Assembly (NCBI RefSeq): GCF_020509005.1
Contig: NC_063021.1
Location: 62,001-126,000 of the forward strand
Length of the DNA stretch: 64,000 nucleotides
Direction: 5' to 3'
Origin: Fulvia fulva
Taxonomy: Eukaryota > Ascomycota > Dothideomycetes > Mycosphaerellales > Mycosphaerellaceae
The notes beneath the pieces are model-generated. The model saw only the letters and a program-made list of their open reading frames with translations. It did not search any database and was not told where the DNA came from. A program made the translations under genes and the position numbers. Within the stretch, counting starts at the first letter, position 1. Each line of letters opens with the position of its first letter. Below are positions 52,439 through 63,094 of the stretch, piece by piece.

Positions 52439-55350
52439 GACCTTATAGACGTGCTCGCGGTGCTCCTCCTTAGTCTCGCTATAGACTAGAATGTCGTCGA
52501 TATAGGCAGTATAGAACTGATCGAGGAACTCCTAAAGGATATCGTTAATAAAGTTCTAGAAGGTACTAGGCCCGTTATAAACGCCGAAGGGTATAACGAG
52601 CGACTCGAATAGCCCGTAGCGAGTACGGAAGGCTATAAGATACTCGTATCCTTCTACTATTCGTAACTTATTAAACGTAGCGATAACATCGAGCTTAGTA
52701 AAGTACTTAGCCTTAGAGAGGCGCTCGAGCGTCTCCTAAATTAACGGTATTAGGTAGCGGTTCTTCTTTATAATAGCGTTGAAGCCTCGGTAGTCTACGT
52801 AGAAGCGTAGGCTACCGCCGGGCTTCTTAACGAACATAACGGGACTACTAGCGCTAGAACGGCTCGCTCGAATAAACCCCTTCTTTAGGTTCTCTTCGAG
52901 GTATCTCTTAAGGACGATAAGCTCTTCTCGGGACATAGAATATAGCGGTCCGAACGGTATCTCTATACCTTCTTCTAGCTTAATCTTATAGTCGTAAGGG
53001 CGATAAGGAGGTAGCTTGTCTACGGCTTTAGTATTAAATACGTAGAGGATATAGTATGCCTAAGGAGGGACCTTCGTAGTAGGGTCGGTAGGTGTACGCT
53101 TCTTATCAAGCTTCTCGAGAGCGATGTCGATATTGCGGAGAGAGGCGGCGAAGACTTAAGCTTTAGGCTACTCGGTAGTAGTAGTAAAGGTAGCGGCGTT
53201 TACCTAGAAGATCTTAGTATACTTAGGACCGCGCTAAGGCGGCGGAGAAGGCGGAGGTGCCGGAGGAGCTTCTAGAGGGAAGCTAATAGTAAGGGAAGTC
53301 TAGTCGATAATAGGTTAGTATCGTCTAAACTAGGGGAGGCCGAGGATAAACTTCTAATACGGCAGGGACGTAAGGAAGCTAGTGATTGACATACGCTTAT
53401 CTCCGAGGGTGATTAACGTGTATATAATATAAGTAATCTTACTAGTAGTAGTCTCCGTGCCGTTAAAGAGTTTAAGGGTACGAGGGTACTTTAGTTCCTA
53501 GGGTTCGAGGTTAAGAGAGGTCGTGAGTTTATAGTCTATAAAAGACTCGCCTAGTACGCTAGTATCTATAAGAGTGAGATTAGAAGAAGAGAGTTTCTTT
53601 AAGCCGATATTTATATTTGTAACGAACGGTTTATAAGCGTAGTCCTTACCCGTCTCGTCGTATAGGTCTAGCTATACTATATTAATCCTTAACTTCTTTC
53701 CTCTCTTTACTTTCGGTAAACGTTATTCTTAGTCTTTATCGCGTCAATAAGGAAGACCTAGGCTTTTTCCTACTTAGCGGGAGTAGTAGGAGTAGGCTCG
53801 ATAGCGCCGATAGCGCCGCGAACCGGGTTACGGGCGTTACGGGTAGCGAGCTACGGATAGTTAACTACGATATAGCCTAGACCGCCGTAGTAGGTATAGA
53901 GTCCGGCCTAGTAACGGCGAAGCTTCTCTTCGGGAGTAAGCTTACCGTTAACGAGGCCCTAGACTCGAGGGACGGCGGTACTAGCGCTAAGATCTATAGT
54001 ATTACCTATAGAGACGGGAGGGAGAGCCGTAGGAGCGGCGGCGCCTAGTAGAGTAGCGAAGTGGCTTCCGGGACTACGAGGCTAACGACCTTAAGAACGG
54101 GAAGCGAGGAGAGAGGCGGTGTATTTTATATTAGAGTCGAGGCGCTAGTAGGTCTCGACGAGCTTACGGAAGCTTATAGTACCGACGTCCTTATCCTCGA
54201 GGGCTCGAAGAAGCTCTACTAATAAGCTACGGCGGAGAGTGCTCTTCTTAGTCTCTTTGTTATAGCCGGTAAACCCGATGTCGCGGTTAAAGGCCGCGAG
54301 GTACTCGGCGAAGCTCTTGTTCTTCTAGAGGAGGTTATAGATAGCGTTCTAGGCGGTAGCTCTACGGTCTAGATTACTAAAGGTAGTACGGAGGTCCTAT
54401 ATTAAGGTGAGGACGTCCGGGTAGCTAATAGTCTACGTAGCGTTATCGATATAGTATTATACCTAAGCCGCGGCGTCTCCCCGAAGGAGGGAGAAGACGT
54501 ACGTAACCTTGTCCTTCTCTTACGGAAAGTGGTCGGCATTGGCTAATAGCTTAATAGTAAGCTATATCTTAAATGCCTCGAACTTACTCTTATTACCGTC
54601 GAACTCGTCTAGGTCGTTAACCTTCTTAGAGAAGTACTAGCGGCGGTTATTGTCGGCGTACGGTACGAGGTTCTAGAAGGTGTTTATAATACCTTAAAGG
54701 TATATTACTTAGTTGTTTACTTGCTCGACCTACTAAGCGGTCTCGCGGAAAGAGGAGACGGTACGGTTAATAAGAGCGTAGGCGGTATCGGGGTTAGTAT
54801 TTACCTAGGTACCGAAGGTAGCGGCGTTCGAGAAGGGGATATTAGCCTACTTACTAAAGTAGAATAGAGTGTCTGAGTTGTCGGGGTTGACACCTCTATC
54901 GGTAGTATGGTCACCTATAAGGATGACTCGAGTAGTTAACGGTTTGTTAGTCTTTCGTAATGTTAGGGCGAGAGCCTAGCCTATAAGATATAAGAGTAAA
55001 AGCGAGAATATAGGTACGAAGTACAGATACAAAGGGTATAGTATAATTGCTATACAAAACGAAAGACGAAGAAAGCAAGAGAGGCCTAGGGAAGGCTAGA
55101 TACTTATACGTAACCCTCGCGAGTATATATCCCCGTATTAATAGGCCTAACCCGTACGAAGCCGCGCTTAGTAGCTTTACTCAAAATCTTATTCTAACCT
55201 GCCCTACGTTCCGAGTCTTCTACGTACTTCTTCTAGGGTCTAGCGTAGTCGCGGGTGCTTACGGGAGTGCCGTAAGTTATATAGTCACGAGCCGAAGTGA
55301 ATCTATTAAGGGTTAGTAGAGTAGTAAATTTAGAGGGCTAGGTCCCGTAG
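52439..55350 (-). mobile_element. RIP-mutated Ty3/Gypsy fragment, minus strand (gag to reverse transcriptase)
   Basis: Sequence strikingly poor in CA and TG and rich in TA, while CG is retained. The minus strand at 52736-52936 reads [20 protein letters not shown], then [21 protein letters not shown] and the NRYLIPLI end, the N-terminal part of a Ty3/Gypsy reverse transcriptase. Further right the same strand carries gag-like sequence (about 53700-54900). The element is cut at 52439 by the Copia LTR. Boundaries on the right are uncertain, and a TGTTACGG-like LTR edge may lie near 55356. Many stops make it non-functional. Confidence 0.8.
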
Positions 55351-55355
55351 TAAAT

Positions 55356-58300
55356 GTTACGGGGTATATAATTCTTAGCGCTTATACACTAAGCTAGACT
55401 GTTACTTCTTGACGACTTCTAAGTACTCTAAGGCTCTTCTGTCCCTACCTTCTATACACTCTATAGGGAGACTATAATAGGTATAAAGCCTAATAGTCTT
55501 ACTAGACGATCGTAAGATCTACCGTCGGATCTAAGCGATCTATATCTATAGCATTAGAGCTAGGTCATCCTACCGCCCGCTCGCCTCGATATTAAGCTTA
55601 ATTTAAGCGAGCTACGGAAGGGGGAGGTAGCGTAGTAGGTAGTATAGTAGGATTTACTTATATAAGTTAAGGCTCTATATAACGAAGAGACCGTTTAGGC
55701 TACTATATAACAGCTATCCTAGAACTAGTATATACCCCTATTACGTAAACATAAGATTGACGATCGTACGTCTAAAGTAGAAGATAGTATAATCTATATA
55801 AAGAACGCCTACGGAGGATATAGCTTATTTGTTCTAGAAGTTACTAGCGTAGTAGAACTTCGTACTCTAATTACGAAACGTTTCTACGATATACCCGCGG
55901 CTAGGTATCTCGGCCGTAAAAAGATATTCGAGTTGATTAGTAGATACTACCGCTAGCTACGTATAGTATAAACGATTAAGAGATTCGTCCGTAATTATAT
56001 TATATATAGAATAACGGTTCCGTTAAATCAGTAGTATTAGGGCCTCCTTATACTATTACCGGTACCCTTCGGAGTATAGGATAATATCGCTATTAACTTC
56101 GTTATAGATTTGCCCGTAAGTAAGAGCTTAACCGATAGACAAACGTATAAGAACGTCCTTATAGTTACGGATAGGCTTACTAAGGAGAGACACCTGATTC
56201 TAGTACTATAGATAGACGCCCTATATATTATATACATCTTTATCCGCTATATCTTCGTACGTTACAGCATTCCTAAGAGTATCGTCTCGGATTAGGGCTC
56301 CTAGTAGACGTCTACGTTCTAGAGACGAATTTACTCCCTACTCGGTATTTAATAACGACTATCAACGGCCTTTTACCTAGAATCCGATAGATAGTCTAGA
56401 AACACGAATAAGGTTATAGAACGTTACCTTAGGGCCTATATTAACTACGCCTAAGATAATTAGGTTGATTAGTTACTACTTACCGAGTTTACTACTAATA
56501 ATTATATATTAGCTACTACTAGAGTATTACCCTTTAACGCTAATACCGGTCGTAACCTAGAATTTATAGATACTAGTCTAACCACCCCTATAAAGCTCAT
56601 ACCCTATAAGTAACGACTCGATATAGGATCTACGAATACGTTTACTAAGCGTATAAACTAGATATACGTATATCTAAGGCAAGAAATTGTATTGGCCTAA
56701 GCGTTATAAGTAGATTTTATAAACGTATATCGCTAGCTACCTCTAAAATATAATATTAGCGACGAAGTTTATATTAATACTACTACCTAGTCAATAATAC
56801 GCCCGTCTAAGAAGCTCGATATTAAGAACGTAGGGCTATACGAGATTACCGTAGCACTCCCGTATTAAAATGCTTACCGCGTTATAATATATTAAGAACA
56901 TATAGGCCGTAGGACAAGTATGTAGGTGTGGGTATGTCATGTGACTAGATCACGTGACTAGGGTTTGCCAGCCTATAGGCTAGCAAACATCCGGACACCT
57001 AGCATCTACCTATACTAACACCGGCGATACTATATATAGATACACGCTATCCTATTAGGTCCTTCTTCGTCTTTTGTATAATCCGCCGTCTTCTACTACT
57101 ACGCAACTCGTACCTATTTAATATAATACCTAATTAGTTAGGTAATCTCTATAACACTTTCTACGCCTCGCTCCTATAACTAGCTACTAATAACCCCGAA
57201 CCTAGACAGATCCTAGTACCGCCGCCTCTAATCTAGATTACCCGCGACGACGACGGCGAAACATCCGAAGAGTACTTCGTAGAGAGTATACTCGATAGGA
57301 AATATTTTAAGCTAAAGGGAAGACTACTAAAATACTTACTACCGAAGTAAGACGAGTATAAGTACCTAGTAAAGTAGAAAGGATACCGCGATCCGAGCTA
57401 GGAGCTACTAGAAGTATTAGTAGGAGTAGCCGCCTCTATTATAGACTTCTACTATAACTTTCCGACGAAGTCTATACCCGCCGACTTTAAGTAGCCGTAC
57501 GACTAGGTACCTAATAAGGACCGAGTTACTAGTATACTACGATATTATACTAAGTCTAGCTAGATACTTACGGAGAACGCGAGTACGTCTATACTAGTAG
57601 TTATACCGTAAACTAATACGCCCGTAACGGCATCTAAGCTATAAGTAAGGACATTACGCCGCTCGATAAGACCTAATATAAGTACGATAGAGTTTTATCC
57701 TATAGCCGCCGTCGATACGCCTATAGTTAACCTATAAAGCTCTATAGAAACGAACGCTATAGATATAGGCTCGGATACTTAATACGCTAGGGCTACTATA
57801 GAACCGCGTATACCTACTTCTATAAGGATAATAGCGGATAGAAGTCTCTATAATAAGCGTTAGAATAAGTATGTCGCTATATACCCTAAGCCTCTATATA
57901 GCCGTACTAGCTTAGCCGCCCGACGGATATAGTAATCGATAGTAAGGAGGATATTAAGGGTTTAGAGGATGCTTAAGCTAAACAAGGTGGACTAGAGGAT
58001 AATATAGTTTTCGTAGATATACTACTATAGAGACAGAGCCGTCCGAGGACGAATAGCGATCTAAAGGGGGGGGTCCTATTACGGTTTACTACTACCGTAA
58101 CGTCGCGCCGCGGCTCTTCTCCGCGGGGAACCCGTACCCCCGCGTACTAGCGCCTTAGCGCTTCCTTATATATCTCGCGCGCTTCGCGTTTCTCTTTCGT
58201 AGCCTTACCGAATACCGCTTGTTTTACGGTAACCCTATACTATCGTCTTATAGATTACTACCCGTAATATATACTTAAGGAAAAGTATACGTTTTAGATA

Positions 58301-58550
58301 ATAGGGACTTATACGAGTAAATAATTACTAAAAGCGAGAGTATTAAAGGTAAGGCCGCCTTATATATAGCGGAACCCGTATATCTAGCGGAGAAGAGAGA
58401 AGGGTAATATAAAGGGCGACCCCTTAGGTCTTACTACGGGCTAAGCCCGTACTTCCGACTATAGACTTTGTCGCGGCGCCCGATAGTTTATATACTCTCT
58501 CCGTATCGAACTTACTATATACTACGACGAACCTTAGTATATATAACCTA
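55356..58550 (+). mobile_element. RIP-mutated chromovirus fragment, plus strand (integrase, chromodomain, 3' LTR)
   Basis: In the plus strand, 55850-56900 reads as a Gypsy integrase interrupted by TAG/TAA stops: RFYDIPAARYLGRKKIFELISRYY, then IAINFVIDLPVS and VLIVTDRLTKERHLI, then IRYIFVRYSIPKSIVSD. After an inserted solo LTR (56921-57123) the gene continues with a linker (FYASLL, PEPRQILVPPPLI) and a chromodomain (EEYFVESILDRKYF, then DEYKYLVK-stop-KGYRDPS) at about 57250-57500. A purine tract (58063-58073) precedes an LTR start (TATTACGG, originally TGTTACGG) near 58077. The LTR is interrupted by the Fot1-like insertion at 58551. Not functional. Confidence 0.82.
56921..57123 (+). repeat. 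Solo LTR of the Copia-related family
   Basis: About 203 bp from TGTAGGTGTGGG to TACCTATTTAATA. Its second half matches the Copia LTR (GGCGATACT...TAGATACACGCTATCC and TAGGTCCTTCTTC, then CGTACCT-TTTAA), while its first half differs and contains two GTGACTAG boxes and CACGTGAC. It splits the Gypsy frame between integrase and chromodomain, so it arrived after the Gypsy element. No clean 5-bp duplication could be verified. Confidence 0.75.
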
Positions 58551-59885
58551 CTTTACTACCGAGCGGGCTATACTACCGAGCGAGCTACTTTTACTAAGAA
58601 CTATACTACTTCTACTTTTATTACGACGGTATCTTAACATAACGACATCCTATAGAATCGTTACTAGGAGAACAATTCCTCTTTAGATTCTTCGCTATCT
58701 AGCAAGTCTACTTAATAGGTACGTACGTTATGCCCCGACTCGCTATATCGCTTATAGCGTCGTAGCCTTAGTATAAGCCGAACACTATCTAGCGACTCTC
58801 TACTTACTTCCTACCTCCTAGTATCCTCTAGAGGTATTAATTACGACGCCTTATCGAAGATTAGAGACCCTCTAGACTGAATATACTTGCGCTTTCGTAC
58901 TTTCCGCTATATAAGGGCCTTGTTAGACTTACGTAGCTTACTAATCTCGCTTTGTATAAGAGCTATCTAATGCGCTATCTCTCTACTCCCTCTCTATTAT
59001 CCTATTAAACGACCTTCCTCTTTCTACTACGCCTTTCTAAACCCGTAGCGACGCTCTAAGACGTAATAACACCTATTATAAACTCTATCTCGTCGAAGTT
59101 ATAGGTGTCCTAGTTAAGGATACTATACTTCTCCTTTATATTACGTATAAGTAAGAACTACTTCTCGATAACGTCTAGATCTTCTATTAGGGCTCGCTAA
59201 CGATCGTATCTACGTATTATACAAACCTTTAGCTCATAATGCCGCCTAATGAACCTGTCTGTCCAATTAAGACTAGCGGGCTTAAGACCCTTCTCTTATA
59301 GTAATGAATTGGCTATTACTTGTATACTAGCCTTTAATAGCGGGAAACCTCTAAGATCTAGCTCGAGTATATACTTAAGTATCACCCCCTCTTCTAGCTC
59401 TATAAGCTTCTTCGAATTAGGCTCGTAGTCACCCCGAGGAGGTCGTCTATTTAATCGATACCCTAGTATAGTTCGAGACGCGTCGTATACCTTTGTAGTA
59501 AGTCGATTTGTGATTGTCGCGTCGCGTTTCGTAGCCTAGATAGCTAAGGTTAGTTAGGCCTCGTTTGAAGACAATATACGCTATAATAGTGGTTGTATAG
59601 CTATTATCACGTTAGAAGTGTAGGAAGTTATTATACGGGCTCATATAGGGTGTTTCAAAAGCAGGTTATGTATTGCATATGTCTATCTAGAATGGACAAG
59701 TGTTGCTCTTGAAGAGGCTGTAGGTGACTAATCAGTCACCTAATTCTTAGCGTACGTGGCCTCAAGTTTCGATAATAGGATGTTGCCCATGTGCACGCTC
59801 GGATCGCGACAGCTATATCTATAGAAGTGGTACAGTTCTTGGCAAAAGTGGCCCGCTCGGTGGTGTGGCCTGCTCGGTAGTGAAG
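58551..59885 (-). mobile_element. Fot1/pogo-type DNA transposon with terminal inverted repeats
   Basis: A 1335-bp element flanked by TA on both sides (58549-58550 and 59886-59887). The ends are inverted: left CTTTACTACCGAGCGGGC, right (reverse complement) CTTCACTACCGAGCAGGC. The similarity continues for at least 70 bp through two ACCGAGCrGGCyAyAC subrepeats and ACTTTTrCyAAGAACTrTACyACTTC. TIRs plus TA target duplication define a Tc1/mariner-superfamily element of the Fot1/pogo type. Length suits a small or internally deleted member. Confidence 0.87.
58720..59580 (-). pseudogene. Fot1/pogo transposase remnant (RIP-mutated)
   Basis: Minus-strand frame with many stops. It reads an N-terminal HTH/CENP-B-like region (VYDASRTILGYRL, then PNSKKLIELEEGVILKYILELDLRGFP, then LKPASLNWTDRFIRRHYELK) and the start of a DDE domain (YSILN-stop-DTYNFDEIEFIIGVI, then SVATGLERRSRKRK). 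The NFDE block holds the first catalytic Asp. The remaining catalytic part is missing and a charged C-terminal tail follows, so an internal deletion is likely. It lies inside the TIRs at 58551-59885. No active transposase can be made. Confidence 0.8.
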
Positions 59886-59887
59886 TA

Positions 59888-60130
59888 CGTTATTATTTAC
59901 CCCGTAATAATTTTGGTATTAATTTATATATATAGCTTAGCGTATTACGGTAGTAACGCTAAAAATGGCCAATTTCAAGTCGCTATATATTAAGCAATAA
60001 TCTACTTAAGTTACGACCTATTTGACGACTTTCTAGTTTAGCCGCGCTTGCGAGATGGTGAGGATGCGAAATGGCCCCGGCATATGTTACCATCTTGCTC
60101 TACTCAACTCTCCAAGATTTTGCGCACATC
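59888..60130. other. AT-rich edge of the transposon block and promoter of the UstYa-like gene
   Basis: Sequence to about 60040 is TA-rich and CA-poor and has a TATTACGGTAGTAAC block resembling the Gypsy LTR edge, so it may be the rest of the interrupted LTR. Base composition becomes normal just before 60071. The UstYa-like gene promoter therefore abuts or lies in repeat DNA. Confidence 0.5.
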
Positions 60131-61169
60131 ATGTCGCTCCAGACTGACCGTCTGTTACTGAAAGATCAACTGCCAACACTTGAAGACAACCGTCGCAAGC
60201 ATGTTATATCGTGCGATCGCTGCAGCTTGACTGACCGCTGTGAACAGGACGATGCTCACTCGACGTCGTGGTACCGGCGTTTGGCAATACTTCTTTCCGC
60301 CACATGTATTCTCCTTGGCTTGTCGGTACTCTACCTCTACCACCAGATCTCTGAGTGCTCGCTCGACGAGGGATTCGCGAAAGGGATGAGTACTGAACTA
60401 CCAGCAGCTAAGGCCGCAATCCAGCTTACCAAGCATCGGTTCACCGGAGGTCTCTACTTCGATGAAAACGGGAGGGTGTATCGTCATATGTTCAAAGGTC
60501 AGCCGCAGTATGTTGGCATACCGAGCCCAGCCATCGACGATGCATGGGCACAGCTTATTCCGGGTGAGTGTAACCGTGACTTCACGTGCTCAGATAGAGT
60601 GAACTGTCTGATGATAATACCAGGCCTGTATGAGAATCTTGTTGGAAGCGAAGCTGCCTTCGTGGCGGGCAGAACCTGGCAGGATCCAGACGGAAGATAC
60701 ATGATAGGGTCAGTCCAAAGCCTTCTCTGTCGTGGAAGGCAATACTGACGCGTGATAGCCTCGAAGTCATGCACACCTTGCACTGTGTTGTGAGCTCTGG
60801 GCAGCCGTTTCGCCTTGATAGAGGCTGACCATGTTGCATAGAACTTCATCCGCAAGGCCTTGGATGTCGACTACTACGGTGGGAATGGGACGGCTCACTC
60901 GCATCGTCTGCATACTGGTAGGGGGACTCGCGCCAGATCGGTAGCAGTGATACGCTGACCTCGCTCTTCCAGATCACTGCATCGACCATATCAGGCAGTT
61001 CGTACAATGTCATGCTGACCTGACGCCACTGACCTTCAGCTGGTCGGATGAGAAGGATAATATAGTGGCGGATTGGGACGCACTGCACACTTGCCGTAAC
61101 TTCTCCAAGATCCAGGAGTGGGCAGTGGACAGAATCCGAACGCAGCCGATACCGCATCATGGTGGTTGA
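60131..61169 (+). CDS. UstYa-like (DUF3328) oxidase-type protein, five exons
   Basis: Type II membrane protein of 273 residues. Exons are 60131-60563, 60624-60708, 60759-60789, 60842-60917 and 60973-61169, separated by canonical introns of 50-60 nt. It has a membrane helix near 55-78 (LAILLSATCILLGLSVLYLY), the family block YVGIPSPAIDDAWAQLI, EAAFVAGRTWQDPDGRY, then HTLHC (178-182), NFIRKALDVDYY and HTDHC (207-211), and finally IRQFVQCHADLTP and HTCRNFSKIQEWA. The two HxxHC motifs are the hallmark of UstYa-family oxidases that crosslink or cyclise peptides in ustiloxin-type (dikaritin) pathways. Only the spliced reading gives both motifs, and the unspliced frame stops at 60748. An upstream in-frame ATG at 60071 would add 20 residues. 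No stop or RIP damage is seen although the transposon block ends about 250 bp away. Substrate is inferred only. Confidence 0.88.
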
Positions 61170-62206
61170 GGGGATGTCGCCATGTGTCCACGGCTCCAAG
61201 TCTTCCTGTTGGAGTTCGAGAGTCCTCAGCCGAGTCGGATAGAGCTGTGCACCCGCCCGATGGACTGGGTCACTTAGAGGCTGGCGATCAGAGGTCTGCG
61301 TTCTAGTCTGTCCAAACAAGCCTCCCGATGCTGAAGCAGCAACGTCGTCGTACTACGAACTACGCAGGCTCGCCGTGTCTTCAAGCAACAACAGGTTGAG
61401 AGGGGTGGGCACGTCTGCGTGGCAAGCACAGTATGGTGCTGGTGGACCAGCTGGTGGTGGGGTCCGTTAGCTAGGGGTTCTATACGCGGAAGGGTATGCC
61501 AGATTAGGCGCATGCCTTTGATGCCATAGCCCAACATTAGGATGTGATCCGTCAGCCACCGGCCTTGAACGATCCCAGAGCCACCATCGAACGAGAGCTA
61601 GCGATAAAGTTGATTGCCACCGCGCGCTTCGAAGCGAAGGTCTTGGCTTATATACGCTGGCGTATAGCCCACCAGCTAGGCCGTATTCATGCAGTCAAGC
61701 TTGCACCGCGTCACCGTATGCTGAGCCCGGGGCCATACGTCCTTTGGGCAGCTCTTCAGAACTGAAGTCGATACCCGCACCGGCACTATACTTTGTCACC
61801 AGCCTTTGGAAGCGGTCCCGCATCATGGCTCGCCGATCACGATGGTTCAGCCCTCGGCAGGCCTCCTCAATGAGGCTGGTCATGCCATGCCATGTCTTGG
61901 CGATTCTGCAGAGGACCTTGCGCCGGTAGTGATGGTGATCCTCGAATGGAACATGCTCTTGCATAGCTTCGAGTAGTCTCTAAAATCGATGTGCTAGTAT
62001 GTATTGATGTGCTACATTATATGTCCCGCCAAAGCGAACGGAGGACTTAGGCTGTCGTGAACCTGATTGTGAGTCCCATGTTCGAGCGGGTCGGGACTGA
62101 AGATCTTGTGGGCGACTGGAGGTATCAAAAATCGGCAATGCGAACATGGAAGCAGAGGTATGACCATCTGGGTAGGTAGGCAAGCAGAACAACGATCTTG
62201 ACATCT
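61170..62206. other. Intergenic, no supported gene
   Basis: Short frames exist on both strands, for example 61695-61964 minus (89 codons, basic and Arg/His-rich), but none has a domain, partner exon or signal peptide. I call nothing here. Confidence 0.45.
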
Positions 62207-63094
62207 CTACACAGGCACCACCAATGGCGTGAACGCCACTCTCGCGTTCCCAACTCCAGCCTCACTAGGACTCAAATACCACTGGTTGACCAGACCATTG
62301 TCCGACTCCACCTGGTTGTTCACCCAACCCGGCCTACCTTCGCAAGCCAGGTTGCAAGTCTGGTCGGCCCCGGCCTCGACTCGGCATATCCAATCGTTGT
62401 CACACGCGAATCCAGGCGGGTCATACCACGCCGCAGCCTCACTCCCACCGCAATCATGAATTGCTCGGGCAAAGTAGGTAGACCCATCATTCGCCAGACT
62501 TCGTACCGTCGCTCTGAGGCCACCTGTGTTATTGAGACTAACAACCTGTGCATCTGCGAGGGTAGTGTCGAAGGTCGAGAAGAGGTTCCGTATTTGCATG
62601 AACTGCCCATTCGCTGGACTGCCGGTTGCCTTGAGCTTGAAGCTGGCTGGTGTTACTGCAACGCGCACAGTGCTTGTCGGTGTGACTGTGGTGGTGAGTG
62701 GTAGGCATTTGCACGCTGACGAAATCTCTGCTGGCTTGGAGAAACCTTTGAGGCAGGCGGGTTTTGGTTTGCTCTTTGATTCGCGCGCGACCTTCTGCAA
62801 CGTTGCTGGGGTCGGCTGGCAGATTTGGGTGGATGTCACCGTCCTGTGAACGTGTCAGTGCTACGCTGTTTCCGGGGACAAAGAGATGACGAACACGGTC
62901 TTCGATGCTGTGACGGTAGCAATGCCCTTTGATGGTATCGAAAGCTACGAGCTGCAGAAGTCGAGCGCCGGCCTCTGGGCTTTGGCGCTGGCCACAATCC
63001 CTTTCACGGTGCTGCAAAACTTCGCGTTGCTTGCGGCGAGGACATTACGTCCAGCGGTAGCACAGAGAAGAGCTGCGAAGAGTGGAGATCGCAT
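62207..63094 (-). CDS. Secreted protein of unknown function
   Basis: A 260-residue protein from exon 1 (63094-62949) and exon 2 (62843-62207), joined in phase 2 across a 105-nt intron (62844-62948). The N terminus is a signal peptide (MRSPLFAALLCATAGRNVLA). The first mature part has spaced cysteines (KFCSTVKGIVASAKAQRPALDFCSS), then ACLKGFSKPAEISSACKCL and a Thr-rich linker. The C-terminal half holds CGGSEAAAWYDPPGFACDN and CRVEAGADQTCNLACEGRPG, ending LVVPV. An N-terminal FC...FCSS block followed by a Thr-rich stretch is common in fungal cell-wall or secreted proteins, but I recognise no named domain. The intron donor is GTAGCT, slightly weak. Confidence 0.72.

Noticed and set aside
55047..55316. 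89-codon plus-strand frame as a gene
   Set aside because: It lies in CA-depleted Gypsy-derived DNA; the open frame is by chance between RIP-made stops.
58468..58686. 72-codon plus-strand frame rich in Tyr and Arg
   Set aside because: It runs across the Gypsy LTR and the left end of the Fot1-like element, so it is not a gene.
60820..60845. Broken HxxHC motif (CATGTTGCATAG) in the second UstYa-like gene, suggesting a pseudogene
   Set aside because: That sequence is the end of an intron; the true motif HTLHC is in the 31-nt exon at 60759-60789 and the frame is intact.
61695..61964. Basic 89-codon minus-strand frame
   Set aside because: Arg/His-rich but without recognisable domain or partner exon; could be a relic but cannot be supported.
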